DNA of 64,000 nucleotides from Maea johnstoni (Eukaryota > Annelida > Polychaeta > Spionida > Magelonidae): positions 24,406,079 through 24,470,078 of the forward strand of contig OZ012700.1 of NCBI GenBank assembly GCA_963942565.1, read 5' to 3'. Positions 36,424 to 48,697 of the stretch are shown here, one piece after another; the first letter of the stretch is position 1; every line of letters starts with the position of its first letter. A program made the position numbers and the translations under genes. The notes under the pieces are model-generated. The model was not told the origin of the DNA. It did not search any database and saw only the letters and a program-made list of their open reading frames with translations.

Positions 36424-36540
36424 TATATATAAAGATTTGAAGTAAATAAGTAGCTGAATCTGGACGGGCAGAAATTTTGGTATTGCTAGTTTGAACAGGC
36501 ATTTTTTTGAAATCCTGGCTGAGACTCTGGCCACAGCCAT

Positions 36541-36737
36541 CAAAGGGGCGAATAAGACTTGTCATGAGTCTAATCTACAGTACTTGAACAAGAAGAGGGG
36601 TGTCGTGAACATTACATGATGGTGTGGATCTTAACTTGAGATCAATAGTCTGACTCTAGTCTATCTGGTAATGGGATGGAAGGGGCATTAATCAAGCCAA
36701 TCATGGTTGAAATCTAATCAATTGTATCAACCAGTAT
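36541..36737. other. No feature seen
   Basis: Short unassigned spacer. Confidence 0.3.
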
Positions 36738-36830
36738 CTTGGCCAGGAGTTAGAACCTGCTTGGCCAAAATTGGCAATTGTAAGTTATTGGGCATACTAT
36801 TTTTCAAGGAAGACCCGATTAGTGTGGTCC
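36738..36830. mobile_element. 'GGTCTTAGCCAGGATTTAGA' MITE family, 5' fragment
   Basis: CTTGGCCAGGAGTTAGAACC, GGCCAAAATTGGCAATTGTA and TTTTTCAAGGAAGACC match the start of the copies at 38701 and 60348. It is truncated where the next MITE begins. Confidence 0.65.
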
Positions 36831-37049
36831 TCAACCCTTCCAATGCTGAGGCTACTTTCAACCAAAGTACAAGGAAGCAAAGATCTTTGAAAACCATTTT
36901 AACCCCTGTCATGTTGGTATTCATTGGATAGCTCCCACTGATTACTCCCAGATGAGCTACCCACATACCAGGGTTTCAGTATTTTTTTCTAGATGTTTTG
37001 TACATAATTTTGTATTGGCCAAATTAGCAACCACCAGCACAAGGGTTAA
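36831..37049. mobile_element. TTAA MITE, family A (reverse)
   Basis: It begins (T/C)CAACCCTTCCAATGCTGAGG and ends CACCAGCACAAGGGTTAA. All internal family blocks are present. Confidence 0.82.
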
Positions 37050-37440
37050 ATAACAGAAGTCTCAGTAAAATGAAAAGGTGGCCTTTTAAGAGGTCATAAA
37101 CTAGGTTGGGTTTGTGGTGGGGGGGGGGGGGGGGGGGGGGCTAAATGAATTTTGATGAAGGTGGAGTTAGCCCACCCTTCATCAATCACATTCCATTGTT
37201 GGGTAACATGTGTTATCCATGCATAGTATTGTAAATTCTCAGAAATCTAGACCACACTAGGATTTCAGGCCACTATATAACTATTTTGCAAAGCAATTGA
37301 TGGGAAATCATGACAACCTGTCTATTGCCAGTTTTAAAACTTTCTGATAAAGCATCAAGGAATTTCAGAAAACATGGGCCACCCAGAACCAATAAAAATT
37401 GCTATTATTAAAAAAGTGTTGTAAATTACCGAGTCTTAGT
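37050..37440. other. Unassigned, with a 22-base poly-G run
   Basis: G run at about 37119-37140. No gene or element is recognised. Confidence 0.4.
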
Positions 37441-37468
37441 GGTAGTGTAGAAATTAGATTTAGCCCAC

Positions 37469-37504
37469 TGACCTTAGGTGACCTTGACCTAGTTTTGGTG
37501 ACCT
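37469..37504. promoter_or_regulatory. Four direct TGACCT half-sites
   Basis: TGACCT at 37469, 37479, 37485 and 37499, all in one orientation, with spacings of 4, 0 and 8 bases. The first pair is a DR4 arrangement of the nuclear-receptor half-site AGGTCA. Function is unproven; a chance cluster is possible. Confidence 0.35.
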
Positions 37505-38546
37505 GCACCTCAGAAAGCGTTGCCATGGATGCAGCCAAGTTGAATGGTTAAGTGGAAGAAAATGCTTACAATTACCTGAAATCTGCTTGTACTTTATTTC
37601 CATAAGTATAAACCCATTATTTCTCGCAGCACCAAAAGATGCTGGACAAATTATGAGTGAAAAATACACTTAATTCAATAAAAGTATTTGATGAAGAAAT
37701 GTTCATGCCACCACCACCAATATGTATACTAGCTGGGAAGAAGGTTTGATTTCTCTATAGGACTATAGATGGCAGCACAGTTCTCCATGTTTGCGGTTCG
37801 AAAGTTTTATCAAACACAGCTCTAGTGGGTCCACCTTAAGGATTAATACTGAACTAAACCAGGACTGAGATCAACTCAGTTGGATTCGTGAGACTAAAAA
37901 AAGTCATTTAACACAGGCAAGTCTAGGGGTAGCCTTGTCCTAGGCCAAGAATTCTTTTCAACTCTGTATATTTTTGTTATTTTACATGAAAACCTAACCA
38001 ACTCTAGCCTGTGTCTACCCTGATTTAGTTCTGAAATTGCTCACCAGGTGGCCCACAGTGAGATTTTCCAGTTTCTTGATTCTTCAAATGAACAGTGTGA
38101 CTACTCTCGGTGCAATCTATCACCAGCCACAGGAACTAACACCCAGACATTAAGCAAATGGAAGCTCGAGACAAGCACAGAGAAAAGCATAATTTAATGA
38201 AATCATAGACTAAGGGCTAGTCTAGTCTGGGGGTACCCTTGATAGTACAGGAGATAGGGGATAGAGAGGGTGTCACGTACCCTTTATGGGGTGGTGATTG
38301 ATAGGGCGACAGATAGGTGAATCTGTGTGGTTTGTGCGATACATCAGCCTTAAGGTATGTACTCCTACAATACACAGGTCTATTTTGGTTTGACTCTATT
38401 CAGTCGTGAACCTTGGGTCAAAAGCCAGATTTTAATTGCGATAAGTGGTTGACAGTCGGGTGCTACAAAATCCTTATTCTGCTGGAAGTCTGCCAACCGC
38501 CTACCCTAGCTTCCCCTACCCCCATCAGATCTATTACCTGGAGGGC
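37505..38546. other. No feature seen
   Basis: About 1 kb without a recognised repeat or gene. Confidence 0.4.
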
Positions 38547-39043
38547 TGTCCAAATATTTTTGTCCTGGAGCATAGCATCTTTTGGTGACCATGTTCCAAT
38601 GATGGCTATGAATATTGTCACCTGGTGGCACTACTGTCCAAATATTTTAGTCCTGGAGCAAAGCATCTTTTTGTGACCATGGTCCAATGATAGCTATGAA
38701 CAGGGTCTTAGCCAGGATTTAGAAACTGGGTGCTAAAATTGGCCATTGTAAAATCTTTGGGCGTCCAAAATTTTAAGGGGGACCACAAAATACTCAGATT
38801 TCAACCATAAACATGTATTGATTTATCAAAATAAGGCATGATATCCTTATAAAATGCCATGGGAATTATATGGAGATGAAAAAATTCAACTATATGCTTA
38901 AGAATGACATTTTAAGAAATTCCTCACAAAAGATTTTGGGTGTCCTGAGGGGTGCTTTTTAAGGGTTTGGGTGTCCAAAAAGACACCCAGATGCCCTGCT
39001 GGCTAAGACCATGGATGAATATTGTCACCTGGTGGCACTACTG
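38547..39043. repeat. 88-bp tandem duplication interrupted by a MITE
   Basis: TGTCCAAATATTTT(T/A)GTCCTGGAG occurs at 38547 and 38635 with the same TTTTGTGACCATG / GTCCAATGAT continuation. The tail GAATATTGTCACCTGGTGGC is found at the end of unit 1 and again at 39016, after the insertion. Confidence 0.85.
38701..39013. mobile_element. hAT-like MITE 'CAGGGTCTTAGCCAGG', full copy
   Basis: Starts CAGGGTCTTAGCCAGGATTT and ends CTGGCTAAGACCATG. Inserted within the 88-bp duplication, whose other copy shows the uninterrupted GGCTATGAATATTG. The flanks CTATGAA and GGATGAA look like an imperfect target duplication. GTGTCC...GACACCC blocks lie inside. Confidence 0.75.
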
Positions 39044-39854
39044 TATTAGAACTTGATATTGCAATAGTTACGACTGTTGAGTACTCATATCAAATTTTAC
39101 TTCTAGGCAGCTGGTAAAGATAGCCAGTGGTCAAATTGATGATCTATTACATAGAATTTAGGACCATTTGAGAGACCACATGGATTTGAAAAAAGAACAA
39201 ACAAAACAAACAGACAAACAAACAAACAAACGTTTTTCATAAACACCCTTTGGTGCCTCTCATTGCCAGACCCTGGATTTGCCTCATTGCTTAAAGCTTG
39301 ACCACCCATAGTCTAAGGAATTCCATGTTCAATGCAAATTGATTGAATCTTGACCCATCTTTGTCTGGATGTCTCATCCAGACAAAGGTCGCCTGTACAT
39401 TTTCGAAAACAACTTTGGATTCGGGCATTTAAAATTCACTTATTATTTGTAGGAGGGTTTTGATTTAGGATTTGGTCAACATTTTTCCTCCAAATATTTT
39501 CTGCATTAAGCACTTGTCACAAAGATTTCACCAAGAAAATCAGGATGTATTTTTTGTTACCACCTTCAAGGTTGAAAAGGTTTTAAAAACCAGTTCCTCT
39601 ATTATCAGCAGCAGTATCATCTTTATTATTGATAGCTTCTAGGGTATTTGGAAAGCAAAAACGAATAAGAGAGACATACCTATATTCATTTCTAAATATT
39701 TGATTGTGCAGTAGATATTCAGATAAACAAATATAAGATTGTCAGTTTTCAAAAGAGGAATCACTTCAACAAATCGTACCACATTCTCTTTTAGTTTTAA
39801 TTTTGATCCACAAATTTTTACTGCTAATTGCTTATATGCCAGTATGTATGTATA
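39044..39854. other. No gene seen
   Basis: Unassigned, with an (AAACAAAC)n-like patch near 39190-39232. Confidence 0.4.
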
Positions 39855-40075
39855 CAGGCAACTCTGCTTAATCCGGACTGATGTGGACTCTAAATTTCTG
39901 ATTTTCAGGGGGGGGGGGGGGGGGGGGAAATTTCCTGTTACACCGGATTAGGCAAAATCCGGACTACGCATAAGCATATAGGAGTTATATGTATAGGAAG
40001 GGACTGGGACCTTCCAATCTGACGGTTTAGACGAGAATCCGGATTACACTTGTTCGGATTAAGCAGATTTGCCTG
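39855..40075. mobile_element. Tigger/pogo-like MITE
   Basis: CAGGCAACTCTGCTTAATCC at the left and the reverse complement of CAGGCAAATCTGCTTAATCC at the right, flanked by TA on both sides. CAG ends, TTAATCCG-type TIRs and a TA target are typical of pogo/Tigger elements. A 19-base G run lies at about 39909-39927. Confidence 0.82.
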
Positions 40076-40449
40076 TATTATCAGTAACTGGAAAAAGGTG
40101 AACTAGACATTCAAAGAAGCAAATAAGAAATCAATTTGATTCAAAATACCAACTCTTTTCTATTTAGTTTTGCCAACCACTTTCCATGAATCCATCTGTG
40201 GTTATCCAACGTAGGTAGAAGGTTGCTATTTTAAACAAGTTCATTTATTCCAATGCATGTTTGAATGTCACTCTATTCGGTATGAGGTCTCTGGTGGAAT
40301 TCTAGGGACCCTTCAGTCAGGTCAGGTTTTAGTAGCTTGTCTGGAAGGCTTGACCTTAGCCAACCTGACAGTAACATTTAGTTGCTCTGTTGCCATGGTA
40401 ACCGTATCCGGGCAATAGATGCTCCTCAGGTTATCCCCAATGTTGTCCT
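40076..40449. other. No feature seen
   Basis: Unassigned. Confidence 0.35.
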
Positions 40450-40580
40450 GGCAGCGAGGGGTCGATCTGAACAGTCTTTGATACCTGAGCATCGCAGTCA
40501 GGGGTCGATCTGAACTGCCTTCCATACCTGAGCAGCTGGGGGGTCGATCTGAACTGTCTTTGATACCAGAGCATTGCAGT
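40450..40580. repeat. Three-copy tandem repeat, about 42 bp
   Basis: GGGGTCGATCTGAAC(A/T)G is repeated three times, each with CTTTGATACC(T/A)GAGCAT(C/T)GCAG or a variant. Confidence 0.85.
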
Positions 40581-40627
40581 CGAGAATTCATATTTCATGT
40601 TTATTACAATAATCTTTTACTTTTATG

Positions 40628-40735
40628 CATGTGCATGGTTGCCATGGTAAATAAGGCCCCTTCTGAATGGAAACTTTGACCATGTGAGAACATCTAGCAT
40701 TATCGAAAAGGATTGATCAATCAAAAATCATGGTA
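40628..40735. repeat. Interspersed repeat H, copy 2
   Basis: CATGGTAAATAAGGCCC, TGAATGGAAACTTTGACCAT and GATTGATCAATCA, as in 10685 and 62115. It is followed by a local duplication: CATATATCCATTAATTTCAA at 40840 repeats 40780-40797. Confidence 0.65.
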
Positions 40736-41473
40736 AAGCGTTCGACTATAACGCTTGATTGTCCAAGCACTAATTCATAGATCCATTAATTTCAATATGT
40801 TATCGAAAAAATCAGATTTTCAACTTACACTATTGAATTCATATATCCATTAATTTCAATACGTTATTGAAAAGATAGGATTTTCATTAAATCTTCTTGC
40901 AATGTTGAGTAGATTCCTGTACCCAACTTGACCCCTTGACCCCCCTGGACAGAGAGAGGGTAGTGGTAGGCTGGGACCTGGGGCTGCTCTGAGTGCGACA
41001 ACTCCCTGGACAGTTGTTGGAAAGTAGTGTTGTGATAACATCATGCATCAACTGACCTAGGTTAGCTTGACCCCGCCCTAGATTCTAGGCTGTCATATAT
41101 TTTGCCTGTCTTGAAGTTTTTCTGACGCCAGATGCAAGGTGGGCAAGGGGCCAAATTAGTTCACATTTATCTCACCAGGTGACAGTGGGCTAGCTTTGGA
41201 TCTGAAACCACTGGAGATAGAAGGACAATACAGTGCTATCTATGGGCCATTGCTGGTACTACATCATGCTGGCTCCAAGGTCAAAATAGAGAGGTAGATA
41301 CCTAGGAGATGCAACATAAATTCCAGTTATCATACAAAGGTTACAATAACCTTTTCCATACATTACTTTTGATGTTTCTGAGGGCCCCTTAGGCACATGG
41401 CTTATTAGTTGAAACTGACCCCTGATGTTTCTGAATTCCCAAAATGAATAGTCCATCTATTGTAGGAATATGT
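40736..41473. other. No gene seen
   Basis: Unassigned apart from the small duplication noted at 40780-40860. Confidence 0.35.
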
Positions 41474-41681
41474 TTAACCCTTCCAATGCTGTGGTCCAAA
41501 GCACAAGGATGCAACAATTTTTGAAAACCATCTAAACCCTGTCATGTTGGTATTCATTGGAAAGCTCTCACCGAGTACTTTCAGATGTCAGAGTGTCATG
41601 TGCAAGGGTTTCGGCCATTTTTCAGTTTTCTTTGCATTATTTTGTATTGGCTGAATTAGCGACCAGCAGCATAAGGGTTAA
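41474..41681. mobile_element. TTAA MITE, family A (reverse)
   Basis: TTAACCCTTCCAATGCTGTG at the left, CAGCATAAGGGTTAA at the right, and standard internal blocks. Confidence 0.82.
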
Positions 41682-41992
41682 TCACCTGTATTGCATGGGT
41701 GGTTCCTTGTGCAATGCAGTTCAGGGATTGTGTAAGAGGTTTTGCGTAAGTGACATTTGGTAGAGGCACCCTTTGTTTCCTTCTTGCATCACACATTGGC
41801 TTTGAATGGAAGGACTGACAGCACAGCCCCATGGAGTCTCTACAAATAAAAGGCATGTGTGATTTATGTAACATTCAAAATATGACCTGTTTGTCAGCCA
41901 ATCACCAGCAAGGATGGACATAGTGTTTAAGTACGCACCCGCGGAAACCTTGCCTAGATAATTAGATTTTAGGTTTAACCTTTTATGTACAG

Positions 41993-42285
41993 TGCCTTAG
42001 CCAGAGATTTAAAAATCTGTCTGAAATAACAATCACACAATTTCTGCCCGGTCAGATTTAGCTACTCAGTTTTAAACTCTCCTGTGTCAAGAAGGGCAAC
42101 TTACACTTAAGCCCACTCTTACAAGATGGTTTGTTAGGAAATATTTGGTTTTTAACCGCAAAAAGTCATAGACAAATTATTATAATATATTTTTTTTGCA
42201 TGTTTAAAAAGGAGTTTTTCAGGAAACTGCCTGTTCAAAAGACATGCTGGACGGCGGGTCCTGGCTAGGCCCCTGACCCTTTAGT
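41993..42285 (+). mobile_element. hAT-like MITE, 'CTTAGCCAGGATTT' family
   Basis: Left CAGTGCCTTAGCCAGAGATT, right GGGTCCTGGCTAGGCCCCTG, with GGGCAACTTACACTTAAGCC and GCCTGTTCAAAAGACATGC inside. It is a fairly full copy with good ends. Confidence 0.75.
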
Positions 42286-43871
42286 TTGTTCCAGTTTACT
42301 TCAGTCAGCAAATAGTTAGTTGACATATTTTGACAGAGCTATTGGCTCGATGAAATGTCACTGAGCTGTGTGATATTTATCTCCATGAAGGTGTATGAGT
42401 AGAATGTCACAGAAATCTCAACATCTCCAATGCTGTGTGAGTGCTAGGTCTGCTTGTAATGAATGGGTGTCTTTATACGAGGCAGGGGTCAAACTTGGAT
42501 TGACAGGGCTCGAAATCCATGTGCCAGGGTTTCAGTCATTTCCTAGGTTTTTTGCCCCCCCCCCCCCCCCCCCAAAAAAAAAAATTTAAAAGAATACAAA
42601 TGCTAGATTTTGGCACCCAGTCTCTTAATCCTAGAACTTAGTACATGTATGCTAATGCAGCTGGTGAAACATTTTCAAGATCGCTGTTTATACAAGCTGG
42701 GTAACAATTCTGAGTAGAACACTAATACAGGGCTGATTATTGTGTCTGAGGACAACCTGAGGGCTCCAGAGTCAACGTTCTGACAGTTTTGTACCTGATA
42801 ACCCCACAAATCAATGAATTAACAGCGCCAATGGTAAGAAGTAGGGAAATGACGCTCGATGCAAATGTTATGAAGGTTGGATTATTGTGTGCAGAATCCG
42901 TTCCCAGTCTTGGAATCTATATTTCATTATGTATGTTCCATTCAGCCTAACTTCTATTGATTCTGGACTTTTTTTCTGGTATATATATATAGTGAGATCT
43001 GGTATATGCAGTAAAATGCTTGTATTATTTATAGTGCTGAGATGATTGCTTGCATACTAACTATTATTAATCAGGGATTCAATTATCAGTATTTATCACT
43101 CATCATATGTCAGGCATTGGTCGACCGGCTAATTAGTAATTAATCCAAATCAATGATTTTTCCATTAGTGTCAAAATGAACAAACAAGGAAAACATAGAA
43201 ATATTAAACCAGGCACCAACATAAGGCAACATTAGTGGTAGTCCACTAGTCTAGGGCTAGTGTTTCTCAAAATATCAGATGTGGAACTCTCGACACTGAG
43301 ATGGGACTAGTTACACAGACTAGTGAATATTTGTGGCAATTCTGCTATAGCCTAAAAGAAGATCTAATATGATACAGAATAATCATAACTGGAAAAAAAT
43401 GAAATTGAAAACAAAAATAAGAAGTGAAACAGTGCCAAGACAATATTCAAAACAGTACAAGGAACAAGTTTGTCCCTAACAATTTCGCTGCACCCCCTTT
43501 GGCCCCTTCCTGTCATTGCCGTTGCCCCTCTAGTGCCTCGCCCAGGATAGTCCTGTGCTGTGGGGGCCCCTAGATTTTATAATTTAGCACTCATAGTACT
43601 CCTCAATTGGTTTCTTAATTTCTACCCCTGAAGACACAGTTGTGAATGTCGGATGATTTGACAGCTTCAAGTAATCAAGAAAATACAGTCAGCCATCGAA
43701 GACAATTAATCTGGTCAAGGTGAAGGTCACAATGTGTCTGTCTACGAAGAGCGATCGCTCACGTTAGACGTTACACGTTCCTACAGCGTGTGCCAAATAT
43801 CCAATCACGGGTTGGAATGTTTTTTTTGTCCCTCTGGGATCCAATTGACAAGCTTTTCTTTGATTGGTCAT
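42286..43871. other. No gene seen
   Basis: 1.6 kb of unassigned sequence. A poly-C/poly-A run lies at 42557-42584. No exon is supported on either strand. Confidence 0.4.
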
Positions 43872-44074
43872 TTAACCCTTATGCTGCTGGTGGCTAATTT
43901 GATGCAGAAACCTGGAGAAAATGACTGAAACCCTGGCACATGGGTACTCTGTGAGTACTCAGCCAGAGCTATGCCTATCCAGTGAATACCAACATGACAG
44001 AGTTTAGATGGTTCTCAAAATTCTTTGTTTCCTTGTCCTTTGGACGAAATACGCCTCAGCATTGGAAGGGTTAA
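43872..44074. mobile_element. TTAA MITE, family A
   Basis: TTAACCCTTATGCTGCTGGT at the left, CAGCATTGGAAGGGTTAA at the right. Close to the family consensus except for a short internal deletion. Confidence 0.85.
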
Positions 44075-44179
44075 TACATTCATTCCCGTCAGCCATGTTG
44101 ATCCATTTACAGAAGAAGTAAGGATTATTGCAAAATTCAGGAAAGGTTTGGAATCTTTGAGCTCACCTGGAATGAATTA

Positions 44180-44350
44180 CAGGGCTTGAAATTGAATTTT
44201 TTTCCAGGCATTTTAATTGCATATAAAAAGCCAGGTATTTAAAAAGGTCTTGTATATAGAAACCAGTACATCTTTGGACACCCTGCTGAAATTTGAGGGA
44301 GCGGTACAGGAATTCAAGGGAGCTCCCGTCTTCAGGTAATTTCAAGCCCT
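44180..44350. mobile_element. 'CAGGGCTCGAAATT' hAT-like MITE
   Basis: CAGGGCTTGAAATTGAATTT at the left, AATTTCAAGCCCTT at the right, with GAGGGAGC and AATTCAAGGGAGC blocks inside. Confidence 0.72.
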
Positions 44351-44714
44351 TAAGGTTTGGAATCTGAGCGAGCCTGGAATTAATTGATTTGAAGTTTTCT
44401 GTATGCCAGGACTCTGCCATTGCTAAGTAGGCAATCCTGTTCCTGTCCTCAGAGAGATCTCTCCATTCATGTACTGGTACATAATTCCAATTCTGAATAC
44501 ATTTTAAAAGAAAAAGGAATTGAGAATATTTAGCATACTTTTGGTGCAGAGTTTTAGGTTTGGATTGTAAATAAAAGATATCCTCTACAGTTTTCTTTTG
44601 ACTGACTGGTATATTTGAAAATTATTTTTTTCTGATCATTTACAGAGTATGGTTAGTGCAATAAGCTAGTTTGAGCCCTGTAAGCTTCGTTATTGTGTAG
44701 AGTAATTTCACTTA

Positions 44715-44929
44715 GGCCTAGAAAAAATATTGTTTGTTTCCTGTAACAGCCCAAAGAAAAATAGGATAGGCAGGTCGATAAAAATATTTTTTTTTGGATT
44801 TTCTTTTTGTTCTGAAATGTGTCTTATGCATGTTTTACATTGATTGCGAGTTGATAGGGCCAAAAAAACTTTGGCGTAGGGAATTTTTGAGTAAAAACTT
44901 ACAGGAAACAAACAACTTTTTTTTAGGCC
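44715..44929. mobile_element. Harbinger-like MITE, family D
   Basis: GGCCTAGAAAAAATATTGTT at the left and AACAACTTTTTTTTAGGCC at the right, with TTA on the left flank and TTG on the right. Confidence 0.78.
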
Positions 44930-45392
<463 letters not shown>

Positions 45393-45736
45393 CAGGGCTC
45401 GACATTGGTGCTTGCCCCATTGCCCCGGGCAAGTAGAACTTGTAAATTTTAGCTGTGGGGCAAGTGAAAACTACATCTTGCTTGCCCCACTGGGAAAGTA
45501 CGCTTTGTATATTTCAGGTTTACTTTTGAGAATGTGTGCAAGTTTCGTGGTCTGCCATCCAACCTTTTCCTAGAAAATATGCTTTCACATGCCAGAACAA
45601 TGTTCTATTTGGTTTTAAATGAAATATTATAAAACATACAATTTTTCAAGGGCAAGTGAAAGTTGAAGTAGGGCAAGTGAAAATTGAATCTCACTTGCCA
45701 TACGGGGCAAGTCGCTTCAAAAGTTTACGTCGTGCC

Positions 45737-45739
<3 letters not shown>
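45393..45739. mobile_element. hAT-like element 'CAGGGCTCGACATT', inserted in an AT tract
   Basis: It starts CAGGGCTCGACATTGGTGC and ends TTTACGTCGTGCCCTG; outer inverted ends are CAGGGC(T/A)CGAC. The inside is rich in GGGCAAGT(G/A) and CTTGCCCC. AT repeats lie on both sides, so the flanking duplication cannot be resolved. Confidence 0.75.
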
Positions 45740-45773
<34 letters not shown>

Positions 45774-45790
45774 TGTTTATATATATATGG
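45740..45790. repeat. (AT)n microsatellite, right part
   Basis: Continuation of the AT tract on the far side of the hAT-like insertion. Confidence 0.9.
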
Positions 45791-46336
45791 AATGGATAGA
45801 TAGATATATGCTACAATAAAAGCATTTTGATAAAATGTTTCAAGATGCATAATTTGTAACCAATTACAAACCAACCTATTGCTCGCCAATCAATATCTTT
45901 GGGGATCACTTTGAAACAGGGGGGGGGGAAAAACAGACTTAATTATCCAAAACAACCATAAACAAGTCAGAATCCTAGAATGGCAGGAAAAGTGAGAATG
46001 AATGATATTCCCTCTTTGCCCCACATCATAGGAAACAACTTATCCTCTTTATGAGATACCCGTTCCTTCCGCATCTGATAATCATTTTGTCCTCTTTATG
46101 AGGTCATTTTAGTTCTTTGTGGGAACTCAGCAGAGTGCATTCCTTTTGTGAGACAATGGGAGCATCTTCCTATTGTTCCTATTGTTCTTTCCATTGTTGT
46201 TTTGTGAACAGGTGCCTCTCACGGTGCATCTCAACAGGTAGGTAAATATTGATTCAAACTTCAACCTCCTCTTACGCGTGGATGGCTGGATGCACACTTG
46301 AGCAAAACAGAGATTTGCTCAGCTTCATTTACTTCT
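45791..46336. other. Unassigned, with a possible 26-bp microexon
   Basis: On the plus strand, a long T/C-rich tract ends TTTGTGAACAG at 46201-46211. A 26-base segment follows (46212-46237), then GTAGGTAAAT. Both splice sites match consensus, but there is no coding context. Confidence 0.25.
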
Positions 46337-46567
46337 TTAACCCATTAATGCTCACAGCGGCCAAAACCAGCCTGACAATTTTGAAGAAATCTTTCAGGTG
46401 TTAGCACAATTGGCAAAATATTTGAAGGGGAAATGTTGATCAGAACATTACCAACAACTCTCCTTCAAATATTTTGTAAAATAATTCCCAATTCAAAAGT
46501 TATTGTCAAAAGTATCATCGATCCAGACGACAATTTCTGGTTGAAGCCTTAAGCATTAATGGGTTAA
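46337..46567. mobile_element. TTAA MITE, family B
   Basis: TTAACCCATTAATGCTCACA at the left and AAGCATTAATGGGTTAA at the right, with GCATTAATGGG ends exactly inverted. It shares its right TTAA with a following B-like fragment that begins TTAACACATTCATGCC. Confidence 0.85.
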
Positions 46568-48520
46568 CACATTCATGCCTTGAAGCCTAAGAAACGTCTC
46601 CTACTATTTTGGGTGGTTTCTTCCTGGCAATAGCAGATTTGGAAATCTATAAATGAAGAGGACATTCTAATCAAATACCAACCAACAACTCTCTTATTCT
46701 TTGGCAATTAGTCCATTAATATAAAGTTAATACAAAGCTAATACAATGTTTTGGAGACATCATCCAGACAAAAGCAGATTTAAAAACATATTTGAAGGAG
46801 ACGTTTTAATACCAATACCAACCAACAGCTCTTATTTTGCTAATCATCTCCATAAGTGTTCAACATCCTTACAATACCTATAGCAAGGGAGGATAGGTAA
46901 ATATAATATTGAGAGAAATTTGTATTAATTTATTTATGAGAGCACATGTATGCATATCTTTAATATTGATATAGATTAAATTGGCTGATGGCTGGATAAA
47001 ACCATCCTCTATTTTCCTTTCTTACATTTATAAAGGGCTTATCCGCCTATGCGACTAATTGGACCTTGCCATTACATCCGTAGATAGTTGGGCATTGTTT
47101 CAAAAATTTAATAAGATTCATACGTAAACAACAAAACACTCAAGGATGTGGCCCAGTCCTGGCAATCCTTTTCTTTAAGTACCTATGCTGCATGATTAAT
47201 GTTTTGTATCAATTGTACGTTATGTATTTCCTCATCTTGTAGTCATCTACATACAATTTCACAAATAACAAGGTGGGCTTTGTATTTTGGTAAAGGGATA
47301 TGGATTGTTCAACTTCTATTAACACATTTAAAACTGGTTTATGACTTCTGACCCCCATAATTTCATTAGTCCTCAATTTTGATCCCTTGTTTCCAAATCC
47401 TGGGTAAGACTCATAACGTTACCCTTTCTCAGACTTCCTTAGACCCTTATTCAAAACATTCTTATATCTGGTATTGCGCAACAATTACAAAGGTCAGTTA
47501 TACATTCAAGGGCTTATTTTCAAGTAATCCCTTATATCATATTTTAAGATAAGGTCTTTAGAGGGCTACATGACCTATAAGCTAAGAGGTGATGGCTCGG
47601 TCAAGAACCTACCACCAATACTTGTTACTTAAAACATAATCATAGCCAGCAGGGTGTCCAAATTTGGTTGGGTATTAAATCGAAATAATCAATATTCTGA
47701 ACCCCAATAATGGCGTATGATTATTAATAACAAATACACTTTAACTAGACATTTTCATGTTAATGCAAAGTGAAACTCTGACTAAATATTGAAGTATTTT
47801 CTATGACTTTTGTATGAGAAATTAGAAGGAATGGTGCACTTTACTTAGGCATATGGCTAAGACACAGGGTATCGAACCAAATCTATATATCAGAAAGAGT
47901 ATAGCAATTAATCAAATTGAAAAAAAAGGGATGTCAATGACATCCCTGTAAATAATTGTGCCATACGAGCACATTATGGCTTATTGAATCGAATCGAATC
48001 CAAAAATATGTTAATTAAATGAATCAATAAAATTTAATATATCAATGACATCACTAGTTAGTAATCTGAGAATATCATGGTCTTCCTTGATGATGTCAAC
48101 CAATCGTCCTAGCACTAACTATTTCTAAAAGTGAGGCTTTTAAATGTTAGGGATTCAAACTCCCTAATTTGCTACTGGGATCTTTTGAAGGTGTTGGATG
48201 CGGCTATGGGAACGCTATGTGTGAAAAGGGTTCATGGACCAGCAGAGGAGATATAGATCGATATCTCGGTACCTTTGTGGGACTGAAGCTGCCTGACTGG
48301 TTAACTGGATCAATGTGTACGCTATAGGTGACTTTGGGAAAAAGCTATATGCATTTCTGTCATATCCTCACTCAGATCGAAACGATAGGCTTGACCGAGA
48401 TCAACCACAGTGTGAAGTGTGAACTGATGATGAATTGGATCGGTAACCACATTTGCCTCGGTGGTTTAATATCAATTCAACTTCGTAAGGACCTATACAT
48501 ATATATATACTCTGTACTCA
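46568..48520. other. Unassigned 2 kb, B-like fragment at its start
   Basis: 46568-46870 contains scattered B-family-like blocks (GGAGACGTTTTAAT, CCAACAACTCTC). The remainder shows no repeat boundary and no supported exon. Confidence 0.4.
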
Positions 48521-48551
48521 GTAGACACACACACATGTACTTTGTAGACAC

Positions 48552-48592
<41 letters not shown>

Positions 48593-48650
48593 ATCATATA
48601 TACTTTGTAGACACACACACATATACTTTGTAAAGTCTAAGACGCACACA

Positions 48651-48696
<46 letters not shown>

Positions 48697-48697
48697 A
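48521..48697. repeat. (CA)n microsatellite with a longer motif
   Basis: Long CA runs interleaved with TACTTTGTAGACACACAC, which occurs at about 48538, 48600 and in part at 48625, so the tract is a compound repeat. Confidence 0.93.

Larger units (their letters stand above)
33655..36540 (-). mobile_element. 'CTTAGCCAGGATTT' MITE split by a 2.6 kb insertion
   Basis: The left part (33655-33822) and right part (36424-36540) together match the reversed copy at 233-507: GCTATTAAATGTAGTTGGTA on the left, then AAATAAGTAGCTGAATCTGG and TTTTGAAATCCTGGCTGAGA on the right. The gap between them is exactly the element at 33823-36423. Confidence 0.75.

Noticed and set aside
40322-40591. An 89-codon minus-strand frame with SSDRPP/SSDRPL repeats
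   Set aside because: It is produced by the three-copy 42-bp tandem repeat. No upstream or downstream exon supports it.
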